A stretch of 17,768 nt of DNA from an uncultured Clostridium sp. (lineage in GTDB: Bacteria; Bacillota; Clostridia; Lachnospirales; Lachnospiraceae): contig URFM01000063.1 in NCBI GenBank assembly GCA_900547035.1, forward strand, positions 1-17,768, given 5' to 3'. Under the pieces are notes generated by a model, which saw only the letters and a list, made by a program, of their open reading frames with translations, was not told where the DNA came from and searched no databases. Both the position numbers and the translations under genes were made by a program. How positions within the stretch are numbered: position 1 is the first letter of the stretch; each line of letters starts with the position of its first letter. Shown piece by piece: positions 6,685 to 12,656 of the stretch.

Positions 6685-7429
6685 TTACAGTGAATTTAGA
6701 AATGCCTTAATTTTTTCAAATACGGCCGGTATCTCAATGCCAATCCAGTTTGCGCTTCCAGCCCGTTCAATATTTCTCCTATAGAGCCGATTTGAAAATG
6801 TCCTGTTCACTCTGTTTATCACGTCGCTCATGTCAATCTCCCGCATGCCGGGGTCTCTAAAGATATAGGTATCCATACATTGATAAAGCCTTGTTTGTTC
6901 CACATAATCAGCGAGATAACAAAGGTCAAAAATATCTTTATATCTTGTTGATAACGGACCAAACCGCAAAAGCGATTTCAATTTTTCCGTAAAAATCTGT
7001 TCTTTCGAATTAATCAAAAGACTTGCTCCCACATCATCCAGACATACATCAAAGCAGTATTCATCCTGCTCGATTTGAATCTGTTTATGTACACCAAGGT
7101 CAATTTTGCTGAAAAATGAGTGGCCGGTATCATCTGCCAATGTTACATATACCCGTTTTCCCCGGTATTCCTGCTGAGAAAGTTCTTCAATGTCGCCGGC
7201 AATTGTAATCGTAATCCCATCAAGGCAATTAAGTTTCTCAATGAACTCCCTAATTGATGATTCAGAAAGCGAGTACCTGATAAAATCTAAGTCCATATCC
7301 TGCGTTGCACGCCTGACATTTCCGGTTAGACTCCGCATCACAACTCCACCTTTAATGGTTACATTTCGGCTAAACTTCCGAATAGCCCTCATTTCTAACC
7401 TGCGCAGCCAATTCTTCTAAATTTGCCAT
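6685..7429 (-). CDS. AbiEii family nucleotidyltransferase toxin, N-terminus disrupted
   Basis: The body (frame from 7392 to 6685, 235 residues) is an AbiEii/MNT-type nucleotidyltransferase. It carries the KGGVVMRS motif, RRATQDMDLDF with the Asp pair of the active site, KIDLG, and the later K-x13-KDIFDL motif (LKSLLRFGPLSTRYKDIFDL). The proper start appears to be ATG 7429: it has GGAGG seven bases upstream and overlaps the antitoxin stop as TAATG. That frame reads MANLEELAAQVRNEGYSE and then stops at TAG 7372-7370. The homologous continuation AIRKFSRNVTIKGG is in the next frame. From memory, family members have about 18-20 more residues between these parts, so a short deletion is likely. The ATG at 7392 has no good ribosome site. 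The toxin is probably poorly made or inactive. Confidence 0.75.
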
Positions 7430-7968
7430 TACATAACCTCCATCTGCAATGTCTCCATTATTTTGTTGCTTTTTGGGGCCTCCATTGCATAGTCCTGAAT
7501 AGCCTGAATATCCAATTGTGGCAAAATCTTCCTATAGTTTAACAGAACTTCTTTATAATAGTCAAAAGGCAGTTTTGTTTTGTAACGAAGCAATTCCACC
7601 AGCATTCTTTCCTTGCTGTATATTTTTATAGGATATCCCTTATATATCATGATTTCAACACCCTGCTCCACAAAGGGAGATGGAACGAAGTATTGATTCA
7701 CTTTTTTATCTCGAATTTTTGCTGCATTCCTGTCAGTTGCCATATCATATCTTTCCGGAATGACATCTGTCAATCCATGCAGGTAAAAGGCGCTGTACAT
7801 AGTGAGAATAGCCTGACGGTATTTGAATGCAAGTACTGCTAATTCCGGCACATGACCTTCTTCCGAATATACGGCTTTTCCTACCCGAAATAATTTACCT
7901 GACTTAACTTTCTGCTGAATCAAATAATCAGAACCATATTTTTCCAGACATTCAGCTCGACTTTTCAT
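7429..7968 (-). CDS. AbiEi family antitoxin (type IV toxin-antitoxin)
   Basis: This 179-residue protein starts with a winged-helix AbiEi N-terminal domain (about residues 1-40, ending KLFRVGKAVYSEEG). The usual AbiEi middle follows, with LAVLAFKYRQAILTMYSAFYLHGLT and the strand-rich region around VEIMIYKGYPIKIYSKERMLVELLR. AbiEi proteins neutralise the AbiEii toxin without direct binding and repress their own promoter. The stop overlaps the toxin's start by one base (TAATG), the usual arrangement for translational coupling. I chose the ATG at 7968, preceded by GGTGG, over an ATG six codons upstream without a ribosome site. A strong promoter and an inverted repeat lie upstream. Confidence 0.83.
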   Translation of the reverse strand: MKSRAECLEKYGSDYLIQQKVKSGKLFRVGKAVYSEEGHVPELAVLAFKYRQAILTMYSAFYLHGLTDVIPERYDMATDRNAAKIRDKKVNQYFVPSPFVEQGVEIMIYKGYPIKIYSKERMLVELLRYKTKLPFDYYKEVLLNYRKILPQLDIQAIQDYAMEAPKSNKIMETLQMEVM

Positions 7969-7996
7969 GCTTCCACCGTCTTTCATTTATAATTTA

Positions 7997-8023
7997 ATCC
8001 GCTATTTTTATTGTTTTGCGGAT
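7997..8023 (-). promoter_or_regulatory. Inverted repeat in the abiE leader, candidate AbiEi operator
   Basis: ATCCGC (7997-8002) and GCGGAT (8018-8023) form perfect six-base arms 15 bases apart, just downstream of the abiE transcription start. Known AbiEi antitoxins autorepress by binding inverted repeats in their own promoter, so this is the natural candidate site. It has not been tested. Confidence 0.45.
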
Positions 8024-8033
8024 ATTTTTCTAA

Positions 8034-8063
8034 ATTATAAAAATAATCTGGCATAAAAGTCAA
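8034..8063 (-). promoter_or_regulatory. Promoter of the abiE operon
   Basis: On the minus strand TTGACT (8063-8058) and TATAAT (8039-8034) are 18 bases apart, a near-consensus sigma-A promoter. The transcript would begin near 8027, about 58 bases before the antitoxin ATG. High intrinsic strength fits a repressor-controlled toxin-antitoxin operon. Confidence 0.7.
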
Positions 8064-8105
8064 GTAATAAGGTTCTCTCAATTCTTTCCATACAGTCAAA
8101 ACACT

Positions 8106-9406
8106 TTACATTCCTTCCGGAATCGGCAAAAGAAGGTCCAGGATAAACCGCTCCTCCTGATTTTTTAAGACCACTTCCCCGTCATATTTTTCCGCGATAT
8201 GGCGGATGCTCCTGAGGCCGAAGCCATGGTTCTCCCGGTCTTTCTTGCTGGTCACCGGCAGACCGTCCTCGAACCGGACCGGCTCTCTACAGTAATTATC
8301 CAGATGGATATAGAGAATCTGCATCTGTTTTGTAATCCGCATGTTAATCAGCCGCTTTTCCTTGTCCTCCTCCCGCATCACGCTCTCCACCGCATTGTCC
8401 AGGGCGTTCCCGAACAGAGCGTACACGTCCAGGGTATCCATAAACTCCAGAGCCTTTCCGTCGGCCATGCAGCTGAATTTGATTTCGTACTCCTGACAGA
8501 GAAGGGCTTTCTCCCGCAGGACCGTATCCAGGGCCGCATTTCCCGTCTGGTAAACCGCATCGTAGATGGACATGGCCCCGCGGATTTCCTCCAGGTACTT
8601 CCTCCTCTCCCCGCCGTCCTCCATCTCCATCAGCGCTCTTAACTGATGCTTGATATCATGGCATTTCCGGTTGATGATATCCATGCTCTCCCTGGAGAGC
8701 TGCTGCTGTTCTCCCATTACCCGGATTACCTGCTCCAAAAGCTGCTGCTCGCGGCGGAGCCGGTTTTCCTTGGGGATATAAAAAAGCAGGCACAGAGATA
8801 ATGCGCTGCACAGGACACCGTAAAGATTGCATATGAAATCCTTCAGATACAAAAAATACTCCTCGCTGCCGCACAGCCTGGCCAGCAGGCTGACAAAAAT
8901 AGCGATAAAGAGGGTAACGCAGGCCAGGACCACCATTCTCCTGTCCCGCTCCAACAGCTCCCCTTCCCGCCTCACCCTTCGGACCCCCAGCCAGTATACA
9001 ACTATGGGAATCAGGACATACCACAGGCCGTAATACCAGACCGTCCCGGCTGCCCCGTAACCCCGCAGGTTCAGCAGATACTCCAGAACCTGTGTCAGGG
9101 AAAATGCCAGATGCTGGGTGGCATATGCCACCACGCCAGCAAACAGAAGCTCTTTTCCGGAAATCTCCCAGCAGGACCAGACCAGCCCAAGGGTAGCGCC
9201 AAAGAGAAGGATATAGTAGGCAATCTCTCCCGCCAGTTTGGTCTCCGGCAGGCTTCTGAGACCGAAAAATATCAGCAGGGCAAAGGCAAAATACCCTGCC
9301 AGGCCGGCTGCCAGCCGAAGTTCTTTCGCCCGGGAAGTCCCCAGACCATGGCCCCCTCCGCCGCCAAAAGCTGGAGGGAAAAGCGGATGCAGGAGATTAG
9401 CTCCAT
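8106..9406 (-). CDS. GHKL (AgrC-like) sensor histidine kinase, N-terminal frameshift
   Basis: A membrane histidine kinase with about seven predicted N-terminal membrane segments. A linker helix rich in Gln/Glu follows, then the dimerisation helix with the phospho-acceptor region NRKCHDIKHQLRAL, an N-box (ALFGNALDNAVESV) and a G-box (HGFGLRSI), ending in a HATPase_c_5 domain. The likely start is ATG 9406, five bases after the response regulator stop. Its frame gives MELISCIRFSLQLLAAEGAM...GRKNF and then leaves the kinase frame. Adding one C at 9315-9319 (TTCGG to TTCCGG) joins GRKNF to RLAAGLAGYF and gives a 433-residue protein. It is therefore a one-base loss in a C run: real, or a sequencing error. 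Partner of the adjacent LytTR regulator; signal unknown. Confidence 0.82.
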
Positions 9407-9411
9407 ATCCC

Positions 9412-10119
9412 TCAAACCTGCTCACCTCCCAGGAAATCCGCAAAATCCTTGGCAAACTGCTTTCGCTGGCTTCTGGATATGGGGAGGCACCGGTCTCCCA
9501 CCCACACCGCATCTTTGGACATCTTTGAAATATATCTTAAATTGACCAGACAGCCGGTGATGCATCTGGAAAAGCCGCTTCCGGCCAGTTTCTCTTCCAT
9601 CTCTCCCATGGAACCTCTCTCTCTGAAATCCCCTTCCTTTGTGTGAAAAAGGATGTAATTCCGCTCTTTTTCCATATAGTAAATACCGGATACGGGGATT
9701 CTGGCCGTCACCTCCTGACCGTGGAGAAGCAGGGTCTTCTCCTGGTCCCGCTTCACAAAGCGCAGCGCCTTTTCCATTTTGTCGGAAAAATTGTAATACT
9801 CCACCGGCTTCACCATGTACTCAATGGCGTCCACCTCATAGCCATGGATGGCGTACTGGGCCATATTAGTAATAAAGACCAGTACCGCCATCTTATCTCT
9901 TTTCCGGAAATTCCTGGCTGTTTCAATTCCGTTTAAATGGGGCATCTCCACATCCATAAAGACAATATCGAAGGAGAGCTTCTCCTCATCCAGAAAATCC
10001 AGTCCGTTCTCAAAGGTCCAGACCTGGTAATCCCCGCCGTTCTCTTTAAAATACCGTTCCACATAACCTTTAATCAGCTGCAAATCCCTGGGGCTGTCAT
10101 CTACGACCGCAATCTTCAT
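9412..10119 (-). CDS. LytTR-family response regulator
   Basis: This 235-residue protein has a receiver domain (1-115) with the acidic pair Asp7/Asp8, the phospho-acceptor Asp56 in IVFMDVEMPHLNG, Thr84 and Lys104 in EYMVKPVEYYNF. A C-terminal LytTR DNA-binding domain (about 130-232) contains the usual IYYMEKERNYI strand and CLVNLRYISKM. Such AgrA/ComE-like regulators bind 9-base direct repeats and often control secreted or surface proteins. The start is fixed by GGAGG seven bases upstream of ATG 10119. It is the first gene of a two-gene operon with the histidine kinase (five-base gap) and has its own promoter. Confidence 0.92.
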   Translation of the reverse strand: MKIAVVDDSPRDLQLIKGYVERYFKENGGDYQVWTFENGLDFLDEEKLSFDIVFMDVEMPHLNGIETARNFRKRDKMAVLVFITNMAQYAIHGYEVDAIEYMVKPVEYYNFSDKMEKALRFVKRDQEKTLLLHGQEVTARIPVSGIYYMEKERNYILFHTKEGDFRERGSMGEMEEKLAGSGFSRCITGCLVNLRYISKMSKDAVWVGDRCLPISRSQRKQFAKDFADFLGGEQV

Positions 10120-10168
10120 CCTGAATCCTCCGTCTGCGTATCTGCCCGTCCTCTATGCTCTGATTTTA

Positions 10169-10197
10169 ATTATACGGAACTCATCCTCCAATCGCAA
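10169..10197 (-). promoter_or_regulatory. Promoter of the two-component operon
   Basis: On the minus strand TTGCGA (10197-10192) and a perfect TATAAT (10174-10169) are 17 bases apart. The transcript start would be near 10162, about 43 bases before the response regulator ATG. The two-component genes can therefore be expressed apart from the upstream hydrolase. Confidence 0.65.
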
Positions 10198-10207
10198 GAA
10201 AAAGAAG

Positions 10208-10224
10208 AGAAAACCTGCTTTTCT
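10208..10224 (-). terminator. Weak terminator after the alpha/beta hydrolase gene
   Basis: Directly after the hydrolase stop the minus strand reads AGAAAA-GCAGG-TTTTCT and then CTTCTTTTTC, a short AT-rich stem followed by a T-rich run. It is weak, so some read-through into the two-component genes is possible. Confidence 0.4.
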
Positions 10225-11502
10225 TTAAGCCAGCTTGTCCCCGAAAAATTCCACCAGCTTATTAAGCTCCTGGGAAACGTAGTCTTCCTGCCAGTAAGTC
10301 TCAATGTGCTGGGCGCCTTCAATCAAAAACAGCTCCTTGTCGTCCGTTCCCGTAGCCTTCTCGAATACGCCCTCGGTCATGTAGCGTGTATCGGAAATAT
10401 CGCCCGCAATCATCAGCAGGGGCTGGTCAATCAGCTCCGCATGGTTTTCCACGTCAAAGGGCATCAGGTCCATCAGGCTCATGGCCGTATAGCGGCTCTG
10501 GGAGTAGGGGTGGAAATGGGTGCTGCCGTAGTACTCGGTCCCGTCCCGGTAAAGGCCTGCCGGAAGCTGCTCCAGCTCCTCCTGGGTAAATTCCACTCTC
10601 TGGGTGTTCAGACCGCCGATGTATTCCACTTCCCCGGTCGTCACATACTGTTCTCTGGCTGCCGCCGCCTGCTCCAGACGTCCGGGAATTCCTTCCATAT
10701 CCCCGTCGCTCATGCCGTTTCTGCGGACACGGCCCGTATTAAACATACTGATGGTAGCCACCGCGCTGATTCGCTTGTCCGTCTTGGAAGCCTCGATGGT
10801 GTAACCGCCGCCGCCGCAGATGCCCAAAGCGCCAATCCGGCTGGTGTCCACGCCTGCCACTGTGCTCAGGTAGTCGATTGCCGCGCGGATATCCTCCACC
10901 CGGTTGGCGGGACGGTCCGTCTGACGGGAAACGCCGCCGCTGGCGCCTTGGTAAGCCGCGTCAAAGGCAATGGTAATATAGCCGTTTTCCGCAAGGCGCT
11001 GGGCGAACAGTCCGGATACCTGCTCCTTCACGCCTCCATTGGGATGGGCCACCACGATAGCCGCGTAGGAGCCGTTCTCATCGTATCCGGCCGGGAGATA
11101 AAGGTTGGCCGCCAAATCGATGCCCTGCTGATTCTGATACGAAACAGGACGGATGTTTACCTCTCCCTCCACATTCTCCGTGATGGCTCCGTTGTAAACC
11201 AGTCCAAGGGGATTGTTTGCCAGAATCTCCTCCATAGAGGCCTCAATCTGGCTGACTTCCTCCTCGGTCAGGCCGGTGTAAATTTCCGGGTTCACCGCGG
11301 TTCCCGCCTGGGCGCTGTCCTGAGAATCCGTCTCCGGCTCTGCCGCCGTGGTCTCCTGGGCTGCCGTAGTCTCCTCGGACACTGTGGTCTCCTGAGCTGC
11401 CGTGGTCTGGGCGGTGGTTGCGGCTGTCCGGGTATTTCCCGAACAGCCCGTTACTCCTAAAATAATGGCCGTTACTGCTGCTACTGCTTGTCTCTTTCTC
11501 AT
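10225..11502 (-). CDS. Lipoprotein alpha/beta hydrolase (dienelactone hydrolase/YcjY-like)
   Basis: This 425-residue protein has a lipoprotein signal (hydrophobic stretch, then GVTGC with Cys20), a Thr/Ala/Gln/Glu-rich linker of TTAAQET-type repeats (about 24-60) and an alpha/beta hydrolase fold (about 115-425). The nucleophile elbow is GICGGGG, so Cys229 replaces the usual Ser, as in dienelactone hydrolases. Asp368 (IAGDISDTR) and His399 (GAQHIE) complete a plausible triad; HPNGG (153-157) is the oxyanion-loop region. The enzyme should sit outside the membrane, anchored by lipid; substrate unknown. It follows the carboxymuconolactone decarboxylase-like lipoprotein by 52 bases on the same strand, probably as one operon. 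The start has an AAAGGAAAAAGG ribosome site. Confidence 0.85.
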   Translation of the reverse strand: MRKRQAVAAVTAIILGVTGCSGNTRTAATTAQTTAAQETTVSEETTAAQETTAAEPETDSQDSAQAGTAVNPEIYTGLTEEEVSQIEASMEEILANNPLGLVYNGAITENVEGEVNIRPVSYQNQQGIDLAANLYLPAGYDENGSYAAIVVAHPNGGVKEQVSGLFAQRLAENGYITIAFDAAYQGASGGVSRQTDRPANRVEDIRAAIDYLSTVAGVDTSRIGALGICGGGGYTIEASKTDKRISAVATISMFNTGRVRRNGMSDGDMEGIPGRLEQAAAAREQYVTTGEVEYIGGLNTQRVEFTQEELEQLPAGLYRDGTEYYGSTHFHPYSQSRYTAMSLMDLMPFDVENHAELIDQPLLMIAGDISDTRYMTEGVFEKATGTDDKELFLIEGAQHIETYWQEDYVSQELNKLVEFFGDKLA

Positions 11503-11554
11503 CCTTTTTCCTTTCTTTCTGCTGCTTGATTTTCAGTTGCATCCATCTCTTTCA

Positions 11555-12446
11555 TCAGCCGTTCTGTTCCGCCTGAAGGATGGCGTCGTTTACGGTGGCA
11601 TAGGCGTTTAATCCTCTGGGGAATCCATTGTAGGGCATATACAAAAGCACTGCCGCCAGAAGCTCATCTCCCGTATTTCCCGCCGCCAGGCTGCCAGCGG
11701 CGTGTCCGCTCAGCTGACTGTCCGCTCCTCCCAGGGAAGCAATCACACAGAGAACGATTAACTCCCGTTCCGCCTCATCCAGACCGGTCCTGGTCATAAA
11801 ATCCCCGAAGCTGAACTCGGAAACATAGGAGACCCTCCGCTTCATACTCTCACTCATGTCCTCCGTAATCGCCGCGAAGTCCGGTCCGAAAATGGCTCTC
11901 TGGGCCTCCAGGCCTTTCTCATAACGGTCTTCATCCGTAACCGTGGCCTGGCTCTCTAGGGGAATCTCGATTCCTCTCTCCGCGAACATTTCATCGGCGT
12001 AGGCCATGGCGTTGATTGCCTTCTGATAGCCGGCGTAAGAGGCGGTCTGGTAGATTGCCTCCCGGATTTCAAGGGGAGTCAGCCCCTGGTTCAGCGCAAT
12101 CCCCGTCTGTTCTTTTACCTGTGGATAGGACATGGTCGCCGAAATGCTGCAGCATCTCGGCCAGCTCCTCCTGATTTCCCTCATAGCCTCCGGCGGCGTA
12201 CGCCGCGCCCTCCGGGGTCTGGGCCGTCTGACTTTCCGCCCCGGCTCCGTCTTCCGTCCCCGCACCGTTTTCCGCTTCTGTCCCGTCTTCCGCCGGGGCC
12301 TGGCTCTCGCTCTGCCCTCCCGAAACAGACTGCGCAGCCGCGGTCGTTCTTCCGGCTCCAGCTCCGGAGCTGCCTATGCTGCATCCGCTTAACATGCCAA
12401 CGCCCATGCTCAATGCCAAAAGCATTGCCAGTCCTCTTTTTTTCAT
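11555..12446 (-). pseudogene. Lipoprotein with carboxymuconolactone decarboxylase (CMD) domains, disrupted
   Basis: The frame from ATG 12446 encodes a lipoprotein signal (MKKRGLAMLL..., lipobox LSGC with Cys22) and a Gly/Ala/Glu/Thr-rich linker. It then reaches EELAEMLQHFGDHV, the start of a CMD domain, before running out of frame to a stop at 12069. The rest is in another frame: MSYPQVKEQTGIALNQG and LTPLEIREAIYQTASYAGY complete the first CMD domain, and a second follows (FGDFMTRTGLDEAERELIVL onward) to TGA at 11557-11555. The switch is at about 12120-12140. Between FGDHV and SYPQ the family usually has roughly 25-30 residues (including the LDxxTRxLV helix) that are absent here, so an internal deletion is more likely than a one-base error. 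The second domain lacks the CxxC of AhpD-type enzymes. Confidence 0.78.
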
Positions 12447-12486
12447 AAACCGCTTCCTCTCTTTCCTGCTTTTTATTTACACCGGC

Positions 12487-12492
12487 ATTATA
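12487..12492 (-). promoter_or_regulatory. Candidate -10 box upstream of the CMD lipoprotein gene
   Basis: A perfect TATAAT lies on the minus strand 41 bases before the ATG at 12446, but no -35-like hexamer is found 16-18 bases further upstream. If used, it probably needs an activator. Confidence 0.35.
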
Positions 12493-12578
12493 AAGGCTTA
12501 TGTTTGTCTTGAGGGGATTCTGGTAAAAACGGAGATTTTTCCGGTATAATCGGTCGCGTAAGAAGCCTCTGAAACCGC

Positions 12579-12614
12579 GAAGAAGCCGCCTGCCCGAAAG
12601 CAGACGGCTTCTTC
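12579..12614 (-). terminator. Strong hairpin terminator after adhE
   Basis: A 15-base stem with one G-U pair, GAAGAAGCCGTCTGC against GCAGGCGGCTTCTTC with loop TTTCGG on the minus strand, lies 43 bases after the adhE stop. The following run (GCGGTTTC) is not a good T-tract, so it may act as an mRNA 3' stabiliser as well as a terminator. No gene lies between 12447 and 12656. Confidence 0.65.
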
Positions 12615-12656
12615 CAAACACAAAGGATAAAGGTATTTTCCCGTAAGGGAATCGAA

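Noticed and set aside
9407..9512. Upstream start for the histidine kinase, giving a 468-residue protein
   Set aside because: The extra N-terminus is read out of frame over the response regulator's C-terminus and is not membrane-like. The other frame from 9406 gives a proper first membrane helix.
11340..11410. Tandem repeat as a mobile or CRISPR-like element
   Set aside because: It is the Thr/Ala/Gln/Glu linker of the lipoprotein hydrolase; the DNA repetition follows from the repeated amino acids.
9937..11460. A 507-residue open frame on the plus strand
   Set aside because: It lies antisense to the hydrolase and the response regulator, both with clear domains and ribosome sites. Its translation is low-complexity His/Leu/Gly-rich and shows no domain; it is a shadow of GC-rich coding sequence.
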